A program made the position numbers and the translations under genes. The notes beneath the pieces were generated by a model that did not search any database, was not told where the DNA came from, and saw only the letters and a list, made by a program, of their open reading frames with translations. 64,000 bases of DNA. Origin: CAVSJA01 sp963728145 (GTDB lineage Bacteria > Bacteroidota > Bacteroidia > Chitinophagales > Chitinophagaceae). Positions 35,763 through 44,057 of this stretch are shown here, piece by piece (within the stretch, counting starts at the first letter, position 1; each line of letters starts with the position of its first letter). The stretch lies in the NCBI GenBank assembly GCA_963728145.1, contig CAVSJA010000007.1, positions 372,001 to 436,000 on the forward strand. Reading direction: 5' to 3'.

Positions 35763-36149
35763 ATGAAAAAAGCAATTTTATTTATCATCGTTTGCCTTGT
35801 TGCGCTCACCAGGATAAACGCCCAAACATGGGCGGAGTTAACGGATGAGCAAAAAGTAATGAAGCTGAAAGCATTCAGGGCCGATAACCAGAAATATTTA
35901 AAGGAAACATTGGGCATGACTAAAACCCAAACGGATGATATTGATAACGTAAATATCTGTTACCTGTCTACACTTGACAGGATCAACCGCTATGGTAAGG
36001 ATGATGCGACAAAGGAAAAGTATGCAAAGGCAGTAACGGAAGCACGGAGTGCTCAGCTGGATGCGATAATGGGACAAGAAAAACGGCAGCAATATGCTGA
36101 GTATGTAGTGGAGAAAATAAAGAAGGCGCAGGGGACTAAGAGTTCTTAG
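35763..36149 (+). CDS. Secreted helical protein of unknown function
   Basis: 128 residues: signal peptide (MKKAILFIIVCLVALTRINAQ), then LTDEQKVMKLKAFRADNQKYLKETLGMTKTQTDDIDNVN and a C-terminal helical part QLDAIMGQEKRQQYAEYVVEKIKK. The LTDEQK and MGQEKRQQY segments recall Spy/DUF3347-like periplasmic helical proteins. Function not assigned. No clear partner gene. Confidence 0.6.
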   Translation: MKKAILFIIVCLVALTRINAQTWAELTDEQKVMKLKAFRADNQKYLKETLGMTKTQTDDIDNVNICYLSTLDRINRYGKDDATKEKYAKAVTEARSAQLDAIMGQEKRQQYAEYVVEKIKKAQGTKSS

Positions 36150-36150
36150 T

Positions 36151-36217
36151 TGGTTGTCCCGAAGTTTCGGGAGGTTGATTGGTCAATTAGTTAATTGGTT
36201 AATTGGTTGATTAGGGA
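36151..36217. repeat. Octad-word array (GGTTGATT family) with an inner palindrome
   Basis: About six GGTTGATT/AGTTAATT words, preceded by the palindrome TCCCGAAGTTTCGGGA (36157-36172). Only one arm is present; no inverted partner was found nearby. It lies between convergent genes (35763 plus, 36307 minus). Confidence 0.72.
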
Positions 36218-36306
36218 AGAGCCTTGTAAACAAGTTAGCCGGTAATGAATAAACATTACCGGCTAAGAATCTATTGGCAAATCTTCCTTGAGTTTATCCG
36301 ATCAAC

Positions 36307-37635
36307 TCAATGGAATTTCAACTTTTTTTCAATGTTCTCTGCAATCTTTCTTCCCTGTTTATTCCCTTCTTCACACGCAAAAGTGAAGTGTATTCCTGCG
36401 TAAACTCTGGACTGTCCGATTTGAACTGCCATATCATTAAAAGAAGCATATTGTTGGGTTGGCATTCCCAGGTAATCATAAATATGATTGGTGAATGAAT
36501 AGTGCTTTCCTAACAAACTCTCCCATGCCACTGCAACCGCACCACCGCCAGTTGAGTGCCCCGAAGGATAATCGGGATGCGGAGGAGTCGGAAATACCGG
36601 ATTCCATTCAGGATGAAGCAATACTTCACGTATATATTTTATTGGACGCATCAAATTGTACTGATATTTTACTTTCCAGCAACCGATCAATGCATCAGCA
36701 AGTGAAATACCGGTTTTTGCATAAGCTATAGCCGCCCAATCCAATTGAGGATCTTCTGCCTGTATCAATTGCAACATGATCGCAAGATAATGTCCACCAC
36801 CTCCCTGGAATCCAGGAACGTCGCGATAATAAATTGCAGTTGCAGTTTGTGCGGGTGTTAATGTTTGTGATACGTCATAAACTTCCTTTACCATATTGTA
36901 AAAAGGAGAATTCGGAACTTCCGAATAAGCTGGAGGTGCGGGTGGATCAGTTCCATTCAAACTACCACTTACGAAAGTGCGACGGCCACCCAGGTAGGGT
37001 TGCGCGGCTGCTCCAAATCCTGGAGGGGTTGGGGCCCATAATCCCGGATCAACCGGAGGAACATACACAGGGTTTACATCGTATGTGCCGTCGATTTTTG
37101 ACCATTCAAAAATTGCAGTTGCAATTGATTTACCAAAATCTGCCGAACGTTGCGAAACTTCCGGCGTTATGTCTGCGAGGTATTGTGTTTTCAGGGCGTT
37201 CTCTAATGAATCAACTGAAAGCTTTAGTGCTGCGGAAGCATTTGTGTAGAGACTTCGAAGGATTGATGCCATTGCAGCATTTGCTGAACTGGGCCAATGA
37301 TACTTTTTACCATTAACCGGCTTTGGTAAACTTGTTAAACCATTTAATTGTCCGGCAAGTGATTTAAAGCCGGGCATACCAGGCTGTACAGATTCATAAA
37401 GCGTTGTTCCCGCATAACCCATGAATACTCCCTGGAGTGTCGGCAACGCGGGACCACTTTGTATGATCCTTAATTGCATTTGTATCCATTTTTCTGCTAC
37501 TTCCGCAGAGAAATCCCTGGTATGTTTCTCATTTCCATTTCCACCTCCATGTTTGAATAGATCGACCTTTTGACAGGCCGTGAATAAGAGGGCAGTGAAT
37601 AAAATCCTGCCTGAAAGAGTAATAACCTTTTTCAT
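36307..37635 (-). CDS. Vanadium-dependent haloperoxidase / PAP2-superfamily lipoprotein
   Basis: 442 residues with a lipoprotein signal (ending LLFTACQK). The C-terminal half carries the vanadate/phosphate-binding signature: K and RP in KVKYQYNLMRPIKYI, the PSGHSTGGG motif in HPDYPSGHS, and SRVYAGIHF (SRxxxGxH). The family includes vanadium haloperoxidases and related acid phosphatases, and sequence alone does not separate them. Expected on the periplasmic or outer-surface side. No neighbouring gene suggests a pathway. Confidence 0.85.
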   Translation of the reverse strand: MKKVITLSGRILFTALLFTACQKVDLFKHGGGNGNEKHTRDFSAEVAEKWIQMQLRIIQSGPALPTLQGVFMGYAGTTLYESVQPGMPGFKSLAGQLNGLTSLPKPVNGKKYHWPSSANAAMASILRSLYTNASAALKLSVDSLENALKTQYLADITPEVSQRSADFGKSIATAIFEWSKIDGTYDVNPVYVPPVDPGLWAPTPPGFGAAAQPYLGGRRTFVSGSLNGTDPPAPPAYSEVPNSPFYNMVKEVYDVSQTLTPAQTATAIYYRDVPGFQGGGGHYLAIMLQLIQAEDPQLDWAAIAYAKTGISLADALIGCWKVKYQYNLMRPIKYIREVLLHPEWNPVFPTPPHPDYPSGHSTGGGAVAVAWESLLGKHYSFTNHIYDYLGMPTQQYASFNDMAVQIGQSRVYAGIHFTFACEEGNKQGRKIAENIEKKLKFH

Positions 37636-37814
37636 TGCTGTAAGATTTACGTTTAAGAAAATGCAGTACCGTTAACCTGGCGTTACGCCATGGCATCAAA
37701 ACAATGGAGTATGTATTTCGGAAATTGAGCCAATAAACCGTTGTACCAAAAGATAACGCAAATAACCAGGTATTGCAGAATTAGTCGTCGAAAATCCTGA
37801 ATAGGAAACAAATA
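37636..37814. other. Intergenic stretch with nothing recognised
   Basis: Upstream region of the minus-strand haloperoxidase gene. No clear TAnnTTTG box or repeat was identified. Confidence 0.4.
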
Positions 37815-37892
37815 TTATCTTAAATCAACAATTCTGAATCCAGTACGGTTTTCACAAGCTGATGAGTTGTTGTAGTAGGATTCGAAACTGTA
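37815..37892 (-). pseudogene. Possible C-terminal relic of a formylglycine-generating-enzyme-like (SUMF1) protein
   Basis: A short frame reads YSFESYYNNSSACENRTGFRIV plus DLR and a stop. The ending NRTGFRIV resembles the conserved NxxGFRxV C-terminus of SUMF1-domain proteins, and RRSAFQ precedes it across an in-frame stop. Very short, so uncertain. A sulfatase that would need such an enzyme lies at 39013. Confidence 0.22.
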
Positions 37893-37917
37893 CTATTGAA
37901 ATGCAGACCGTCTCTAA

Positions 37918-37949
37918 ATAAAAAAAGGTGCAGCTTTCGCTTGCACCTT
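37918..37949 (-). terminator. Terminator of the duplicated-domain lipoprotein gene
   Basis: On the minus strand AAGGTGCAAG...GCACCTT forms a stem followed by seven T residues, about 30 bases after the stop at 37981. Confidence 0.82.
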
Positions 37950-37980
37950 ATAAGTGATTTCTGATCGTGAATCATTTATA

Positions 37981-38721
37981 TTAGTATCGTTTAATCACGC
38001 GGTATAGGAACCGTTTCGGCTCGCCGATCACGCCCCCTGCTTCTCTTCTTTTTTTCAATGCATCTGATTTGTAGTAAGCAAAGGCCTTTGCGGTATCTGT
38101 GATGGCAGTCACAAGCACCACGTTTTTATCGTTTGATGCATCATGCCCATATGCTCTGTCAATAATGCCATTGTCCAACCTTTCTTGTTTACCTTCTAAG
38201 AAATTCTTTTGCCAGGCATCCCAGTCTTTGACTACAAAATTGCTCCTGGACCTGAAGGGTGCACTGATTGTTGCGGTATCCTGCCATTCGATAGTAACAA
38301 AAGAAAAAGTAGGTGTGCCAATTACCCCACCTTTTTGCATAGCTTTCTTCAGGCTGGCATCTTTAGCGAATGCTTTGGCTTTCTCCATATCATCGACTTT
38401 CACTGATACCAGAACCATATTTTGATCCTGTAATCCGCGTCCGATTACATAATTGTGAACACCATTGGCCAGGCGTATGGAATCATGTTCGTCATACGAG
38501 GCTTTCCATTTATCAAAATCTGCCACTTTGTGCGTTGCTACCATCATGGATTGCGGTGTAGTAACGATAGTATTTACTGCCGCCGGAACAGTGGCATCTG
38601 GGCTAGCCTTTGCAGTGGTATCAGCGCTTGCTTCGTCTTTACTTCCACCATCATTGCAGGCGCTTACAATGAATAATGTTGCTGCCAATAGGAGCATAAA
38701 AGGAAACCGGAAATGTTTCAT
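37981..38721 (-). CDS. Lipoprotein with two copies of a dimeric alpha/beta-barrel-like domain
   Basis: 246 residues. Lipoprotein signal (LFIVSACND), an Ala/Asp/Thr linker to about residue 55, then two homologous repeats. Repeat 1 starts VATHKVADFDKWKASYDEHD and ends GGVIGTPTFSFV; repeat 2 starts NFVVKDWDAWQKNFLEGKQE and ends GGVIGEPKRFLYRV. Both contain a VVLV/MVLV strand and a DxxKAxAfxK helix, the pattern of ABM/dimeric ferredoxin-like domains fused in tandem. No catalytic residues are evident. It is a single-gene unit with its own terminator. Confidence 0.65.
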   Translation of the reverse strand: MKHFRFPFMLLLAATLFIVSACNDGGSKDEASADTTAKASPDATVPAAVNTIVTTPQSMMVATHKVADFDKWKASYDEHDSIRLANGVHNYVIGRGLQDQNMVLVSVKVDDMEKAKAFAKDASLKKAMQKGGVIGTPTFSFVTIEWQDTATISAPFRSRSNFVVKDWDAWQKNFLEGKQERLDNGIIDRAYGHDASNDKNVVLVTAITDTAKAFAYYKSDALKKRREAGGVIGEPKRFLYRVIKRY

Positions 38722-39012
38722 GATTGAGTTTTTTTTACAATTAAAAATTAAAGGGTGGGAATAGTGATATAGGGGTAAGGAGCACTAAAGTAGACTTTAA
38801 TAAATTAGTATGCGGAAAATTTTTTCTAGCGAATTCTCAACCTCCATTATGATCACTTCCTGATATTTGAAGGATGGAATGATCAGCAAGTTTTTGCATA
38901 TGCTCAAACTTAGTGAATAAGTAAATGTTATAAGTATCAGCTATCTATATAAGCTATGATTCTATTGGGTAACTTTAACCCGTATAAGGGTCATTATCTA
39001 TCGTATAATAAT
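38722..39012. other. Divergent intergenic region
   Basis: Between the minus-strand lipoprotein and the plus-strand sulfatase. An in-frame upstream ATG for the sulfatase (38956) lies here, but the signal peptide starts at 39013. No convincing promoter box was seen. Confidence 0.4.
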
Positions 39013-40509
39013 ATGCAAATAAAGAATCGGTCCTTACCTCTCATATTAATGGTGTGTTTTCTATACAATGTCTTAACTGGCTTCTCGCAGGATAAACAAA
39101 CACCACGATTACCTAATATCATTTACATCTATGCCGATGATTTGGGATACGGTGAACTGGGCTGTTATGGCCAGCAAAAGATCAAAACTCCAAACCTGGA
39201 TCGGATGGCTAGGGAAGGAATGCGCTTTACCCAACATTATACCAGCAGTCCTGTTTGCGCACCGGCAAGGGCGATGTTGATGACGGGAAAGCATGCTGGT
39301 CATTCGCCAATAAGAGGCAATTTTGAACTAGGTGGATTTTCGGATACTGCTGAACGTGGACAAATGCCTTTGCCAAGGGGTCAATTCACAGTTGCCAACC
39401 TTTTAAAGCAGAAGAATTATTCAACCGCATTGATCGGTAAATGGGGATTGGGAATGGGGGACGGGGAAGGTTGTCCTTTAATACATGGCTTTGATTATTA
39501 TTACGGTTATCTCGATCAAAAACAGGCCCATAATTTTTATCCTTCTCATCTTTGGGAAAACGATAAATGGGATACACTCAATCAACCCTGGCTGAATGTT
39601 CACATGCCGATTGATTCAACAAAGGCAACCGATGCAGACTTTGATTATTTTAAAGGAAAGGAATATGCACCTGCAAAGATGACGGAGAAAGCTTTGGCTT
39701 TTATTGAACGCTCGAAAAGTAAACCCTTCTTTTTGTATCTGCCTTACACTTTGCCGCATGTTTCATTGCAGGCTCCGGAAGAATATGTAAAAAAATATAT
39801 CGGTCAGTTTGATGAAAAGCCATATTACGGACAAAGAGGATATGCATCTACAAAATATCCATTGAGCACTTATGCTGCCATGATATCCTTCCTCGATGAT
39901 CAGGTTGGTATCATCATGCAAAAAATAAAAGAATTGGGATTGGATGATAATACATTGATCATGTTTAGCAGTGATAATGGAACAACTTTCGATGTTGGCG
40001 GAGTAAATGCTGCATACTTCAATTTGACTCAGGGTTTAAGAGGCAGAAAGCGGGATTTGTATGAGGGCGGTATTCGCGTTCCATTCATTGCAAGATGGCC
40101 CGGTAAGATTGCTGCTGGTGCGACGAGTGACCTTGTTTCTGTACAATATGATTTGTTTGCAACGATTGCAGAATTGACAAATCAGAAAACTGAGAATATT
40201 GATGGGATTTCTTTTTTACCTGAGTTATTAGGCAATAGATCAAAACAAAAGACGCATCAATATCTCTATTTCGAATTCCCTGAAAAAGGAGGACAGATCG
40301 CAATTCGATTGGGAGACTGGAAGGGAGTGAAATCGAATATGAAGAGTGATCCAAATGCCCGTTGGGAATTATACAATCTTAAATTCGATAAATCGGAGAG
40401 AGGTGATCTTGCTGACAGACGACCCGACCTGGTAAGAAAGTTTGAGGAAATTGTAAAGAAGGAACATCAATTTACCGCGGTACCTGAGTGGGAGTTTGTG
40501 CGGAAGTGA
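39013..40509 (+). CDS. Secreted sulfatase (type I, Cys-type)
   Basis: About 498 residues from the ATG at 39013, which opens a signal peptide (SLPLILMVCFLYNVLTGFSQ). PNIIYIYADDLGYGELGCYG provides the calcium-binding Asp pair. The formylglycine signature is CAPARAMLMTGKH (CxPxR), so activation needs a formylglycine-generating enzyme. IGKWGLG and the SSDNG motif (FSSDNGTTFD) complete the active site. The family removes sulfate from glycans or small aryl sulfates; the substrate is unknown. It is not adjacent to a SusCD pair, although the sugar locus starts right behind it. Confidence 0.92.
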   Translation: MQIKNRSLPLILMVCFLYNVLTGFSQDKQTPRLPNIIYIYADDLGYGELGCYGQQKIKTPNLDRMAREGMRFTQHYTSSPVCAPARAMLMTGKHAGHSPIRGNFELGGFSDTAERGQMPLPRGQFTVANLLKQKNYSTALIGKWGLGMGDGEGCPLIHGFDYYYGYLDQKQAHNFYPSHLWENDKWDTLNQPWLNVHMPIDSTKATDADFDYFKGKEYAPAKMTEKALAFIERSKSKPFFLYLPYTLPHVSLQAPEEYVKKYIGQFDEKPYYGQRGYASTKYPLSTYAAMISFLDDQVGIIMQKIKELGLDDNTLIMFSSDNGTTFDVGGVNAAYFNLTQGLRGRKRDLYEGGIRVPFIARWPGKIAAGATSDLVSVQYDLFATIAELTNQKTENIDGISFLPELLGNRSKQKTHQYLYFEFPEKGGQIAIRLGDWKGVKSNMKSDPNARWELYNLKFDKSERGDLADRRPDLVRKFEEIVKKEHQFTAVPEWEFVRK

Positions 40510-40528
40510 TTAGGGACCGTGATTACAA

Positions 40529-40569
40529 GGTTGATGGGGTTGATGGGGTTGTTCCCGCTTTCGCGGGAA
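40529..40569. repeat. Nonad-word array (GGTTGATGG) plus palindrome
   Basis: Two and a half copies of GGTTGATGGG (40529-40551) are followed by the palindrome TTCCCGCTTTCGCGGGAA (40552-40569). It lies between convergent genes (sulfatase and dehydratase) and could also act as a terminator-like structure. Confidence 0.65.
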
Positions 40570-40595
40570 TGCGGGGTTGACGAAGAAATAACTTA

Positions 40596-42320
40596 TTAAT
40601 GCGAATCTCTCGTTACTACAGAGCCGGAATTGCCTCTTAAAAAATCAAGGTCTGCGCCTGTATCTGATCCCATGACATGTTTTATGTACATGCTTACGTA
40701 GCCTCGTTTTGCTCGGGTTTGAGGTGGAGTCCAGGCAGCACGACGCTTTGCCAATTCTTCATCGGACACGTGCAAGTGTAATTTTCTTTTCTCCACATCC
40801 AACTCGATCATATCACCATTTTGAACAAGCGCAAGATTTCCACCAATTGCAGATTCGGGAGAAACATGTAACACCGCTGTTCCATAGGCCGTGCCACTCA
40901 TTCTTCCATCGCTTATTCGAACCATATCCTTGATTCCTTTTTCAAGGATCTTTTTTGGCAAGGCCATATTCCCTACTTCAGGCATCCCGGGATAACCAAC
41001 CGGCCCAACGTATTTCAATACCATTACACAGTTTTCATCGATGTCCAACGCAGGATCGTCTATTCTTGCATGATAGTCCTCGATGGTTTCAAATACCACC
41101 GCCCTTCCTTTATGTTTCATTAAAGCCGGCGTGGCAGCAGATGGCTTTATCACGGCGCCATTCAATGCCAGATTTCCTTTTACTACAGCGCATCCAGCCT
41201 CGTTTATAAATGGTTTACTAAAAGAAGCAATCACATCATTATTGTAATTGCTTGTATTCCCTTTGATATTATCGTGATGGTTCTTGCCTGTTACCGTGAC
41301 AACTTTCTTATGAAGCTTGTCTTTTAATTCATTCAGGATAACCGGAAGGCCGCCTGCATAAAAGAAATCTTCCATCAGGTATTTACCAGAGGGCATTAGA
41401 TTTAAAAGCAATGGAATTTTACTACCTACGGAGTCAAAATCATCCAGTTTCAGATCAACACCAATCCTTCCGGCAATTGCTGTTAAATGAATGACGAAAT
41501 TGGAAGAGCCGCCCACTGCTGCATTTACCATGATGGCATTTTCAAAGGCTTCTCTCGTCAGTATTTTATCAATAGTTAAGTTTTCCCTAACCATTTCTAC
41601 AATTCGTCTTCCACTGAGTTGAGCTATCACTTTTTTTCTTGAATCGGCAGCAGGAATAGCTGCTACGCCAGATAAAGTCAGTCCCAACGACTCTACCATG
41701 CAAGCCATGGTACTGGCTGTGCCCATTGTCATGCAATGGCCAATACTACGGCTCATGCAACTTTCAGCATACTCACATTCTTCCTGTGTCATCTTTCCTG
41801 TCTTCATGTCTTCATCAAACTTCCATACATGCGTGCCGGAGCCTATTGTTTGCCCTTTGTATCTTCCATTCAGCATGGGCCCACCCGGCATCACGATAGT
41901 TGGCAAGCCCACGCTGGAGGCGCCCATGATGGTTGATGGGGTTGTTTTATCGCAACCGGTCAAAAGAACTACGCCATCAATTGGATTGCCACGAATCGAT
42001 TCTTCTGCATCCATACTGGCCAAATTGCGAAACAGCATTGCTGTTGGCTTCAATAATGTTTCGCCCAGGCTCATGATTGGAAACTCTAAAGGAAACCCAC
42101 CTGATTCCAGCACTCCTCTTTTTACCGATTCAGCAATATCGCGGAAATGTGCATTGCAGGGTGTCAGTTCACTGAATGTATTGCAAATGCCAATGACAGG
42201 ACGACCATCAAACATATCTGTCGGCATACCCTGGTTCTTCATCCAGCTACGGTAAATAATTCCGTCTTTATCCTTGCGGCCAAACCAATCGCGACTACGC
42301 AGTTTTTTTTGTTCTTCCAT
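40596..42320 (-). CDS. IlvD/Edd-family dehydratase, pentonate/aldonate type
   Basis: 574 residues. The Fe-S cysteines are in GICNTFSELTPCNAH, TGCDKTTPS and GHCMTMGTASTMAC. The N-terminus LRSRDWFGRKDKDGIIYRSWMKNQG is typical of the arabinonate/xylonate dehydratase branch rather than IlvD proper. It converts an aldonic acid to a 2-keto-3-deoxy acid in the cytoplasm. It is the third gene of the minus-strand unit with SusC and SusD, fitting a sugar-acid locus. The exact substrate cannot be read. Confidence 0.85.
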   Translation of the reverse strand: MEEQKKLRSRDWFGRKDKDGIIYRSWMKNQGMPTDMFDGRPVIGICNTFSELTPCNAHFRDIAESVKRGVLESGGFPLEFPIMSLGETLLKPTAMLFRNLASMDAEESIRGNPIDGVVLLTGCDKTTPSTIMGASSVGLPTIVMPGGPMLNGRYKGQTIGSGTHVWKFDEDMKTGKMTQEECEYAESCMSRSIGHCMTMGTASTMACMVESLGLTLSGVAAIPAADSRKKVIAQLSGRRIVEMVRENLTIDKILTREAFENAIMVNAAVGGSSNFVIHLTAIAGRIGVDLKLDDFDSVGSKIPLLLNLMPSGKYLMEDFFYAGGLPVILNELKDKLHKKVVTVTGKNHHDNIKGNTSNYNNDVIASFSKPFINEAGCAVVKGNLALNGAVIKPSAATPALMKHKGRAVVFETIEDYHARIDDPALDIDENCVMVLKYVGPVGYPGMPEVGNMALPKKILEKGIKDMVRISDGRMSGTAYGTAVLHVSPESAIGGNLALVQNGDMIELDVEKRKLHLHVSDEELAKRRAAWTPPQTRAKRGYVSMYIKHVMGSDTGADLDFLRGNSGSVVTRDSH

Positions 42321-42500
42321 TTCAATTATGGTATTTTATCTACGGCCCGACTATACGAATAGCCTGAAATAAAGGACTAAACTAACACTAAAATGTTTCA
42401 CTCAGATTGATCAAATCATTTCGACATGATCTGAGAAGGGGTAGAAAAACCTTTGTAGACACAAAGGTTTTATCTTGTGCTTATGTTTATTGAGAAAAAC
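42321..42500. other. Spacer between susD-like and dehydratase genes
   Basis: 180 bases. An imperfect inverted repeat (GTGTCTACAAAGG / CCTTTGTAGACAC near 42445-42470) is seen but no gene. Confidence 0.35.
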
Positions 42501-44057
42501 TCAAGGTTTATCCCACCATACGCGTGTGCTTAGTTTATCAGGCCCCATTGTTGCTATTGCATCATTTACGTTTTCTGTGTTTACTGATAGTTCTGATGTA
42601 GGATATCCAATTCTCCTGATAAATGTTCCGTTCGGCACATCTGGATTACTCGGTTGTCCGTAAGGATTAGGTGTCAAAGCCGGAAAACCCGAACGCCTGA
42701 AATTCGCGAATGCTTCCGGACCATTTAAGAAAGAAGCGATCCAGTACTGTGTATTGATTTGGTCTAATTCTTTTCCTGGAATAAGCGGGTGTGCCAGTAT
42801 ATATGCATCACGTGCCGCGATTGAAACTACAGAACCAGGATCGTAGAGTGCCATTTGGTCCATATGAGCTGCAATGCCATTGGCAAAAAATTCAGCAACT
42901 GTAGTACCTGTAGTGATCCAACCCCTGAATTTTGCTTCAGCAAGAAGCAAATTGGTTTGTGCAGCAGTAACGAAAAACATCGGGGAAGCTGTTTTTGCCA
43001 TTCTTCTTCTATCAACCTGGCTATAATCGTAAAAACTTGCGAGCCCGTCTGAAGTTGCGCGAGCCACGATGGTTCCATTATCGTATCCCATCGGCATGCC
43101 TATCTGGTCTACGGGAAGCGTACTGCCTCTGTCAACAGTTTGAGTTGCTCCTGAAGTTGCGCCTTTATAGCGGATTGCTATAGCGGGCAACCTTGGATCG
43201 TTATTACTCTTTAAGGTGTCTACAAATGATTTTACGAGATAAAAGTTTGCAGCTTCGGTACTGTTAAGCATATTACCAGCTGGGTTCAGGTAATTGGCAT
43301 CATGTCTCATCATTGCATTGTCTAAATTGGCAGTGATCACTCCGCCCGCAAAAGCGGCTTGTACAACCTGCGCGGCCTTTGTCGGATCAATCTTGCTTAG
43401 ACGCATCCCAGCTCTTAACAATAAGGAATAGCCGAATTTTTTCCAACGTGTAATGTTACCGGCGTATAATACATCTGAAGTTTCAACTGTTCCAGTAGCA
43501 TTTAGGGCTGCAGATGCATCGGTAAATTCCTGTATCAGTTTTGGATAAATATCCTGTTGCTGATCATATTTCGGTAGGAATATCTGGTCAGTGAAGCCGG
43601 CGCCGCCCTCTGTATAGGGAATTGCGCCATAGGTATCGGTGAGAACCATAAACGCGTAGGCCTGCCAGATGCGCGCCATATTATAAAGATTACTCCTTGC
43701 CGGTACGTCTTTTGTTTTTGAAATCACATCATGCGTATACTTAATCACATTCTGATAATATGCCCCCCAAATTCCTCCGATTGTAGCATCGCGGCTATCC
43801 TGGTTAAAATTGCCTCCGGCAAGAACACCACCATTGGGTGTCACCAACTGCTGAACAATCGCCATTTCATAGATCTGTGTCCTTGTTGGATATGACGCAT
43901 TGATAATAGCATTGTTTAAAAGCAACACGGGGTCAAGGGTAGTTGGATTTACCCTGTTCACATTGAGTCCTTCCAATCCTTTCTCACACGAAACAGCAGT
44001 GCCCAATGCAATGATCAACAAAATATACTTATATATCTTTTTCATAAGTTTCTGCAT
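42501..44057 (-). CDS. SusD/RagB-like nutrient-binding outer-membrane lipoprotein
   Basis: 518 residues, of the SusD-like_2 group. Lipoprotein signal (YILLIIALGTAVSCEKGLEGLN), then NRVNPTTLDPVLLLNNAI, the ARIWQAYAFMVLTDTYGAIPYTE helix-loop typical of the family, and YWIASFLNGPEAFANFRRSGFP near the C-terminus. The first ATG overlaps the SusC stop (TAATG), implying coupling; an alternative start at 44045 also works. It caps the SusC barrel on the cell surface and binds the imported oligosaccharide or sugar acid. Confidence 0.92.
   Translation of the reverse strand: MQKLMKKIYKYILLIIALGTAVSCEKGLEGLNVNRVNPTTLDPVLLLNNAIINASYPTRTQIYEMAIVQQLVTPNGGVLAGGNFNQDSRDATIGGIWGAYYQNVIKYTHDVISKTKDVPARSNLYNMARIWQAYAFMVLTDTYGAIPYTEGGAGFTDQIFLPKYDQQQDIYPKLIQEFTDASAALNATGTVETSDVLYAGNITRWKKFGYSLLLRAGMRLSKIDPTKAAQVVQAAFAGGVITANLDNAMMRHDANYLNPAGNMLNSTEAANFYLVKSFVDTLKSNNDPRLPAIAIRYKGATSGATQTVDRGSTLPVDQIGMPMGYDNGTIVARATSDGLASFYDYSQVDRRRMAKTASPMFFVTAAQTNLLLAEAKFRGWITTGTTVAEFFANGIAAHMDQMALYDPGSVVSIAARDAYILAHPLIPGKELDQINTQYWIASFLNGPEAFANFRRSGFPALTPNPYGQPSNPDVPNGTFIRRIGYPTSELSVNTENVNDAIATMGPDKLSTRVWWDKP

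Noticed and set aside
36834..37316. Plus-strand frame opposite the haloperoxidase gene
   Set aside because: The minus-strand product has a full family signature; the plus-strand frame has none.
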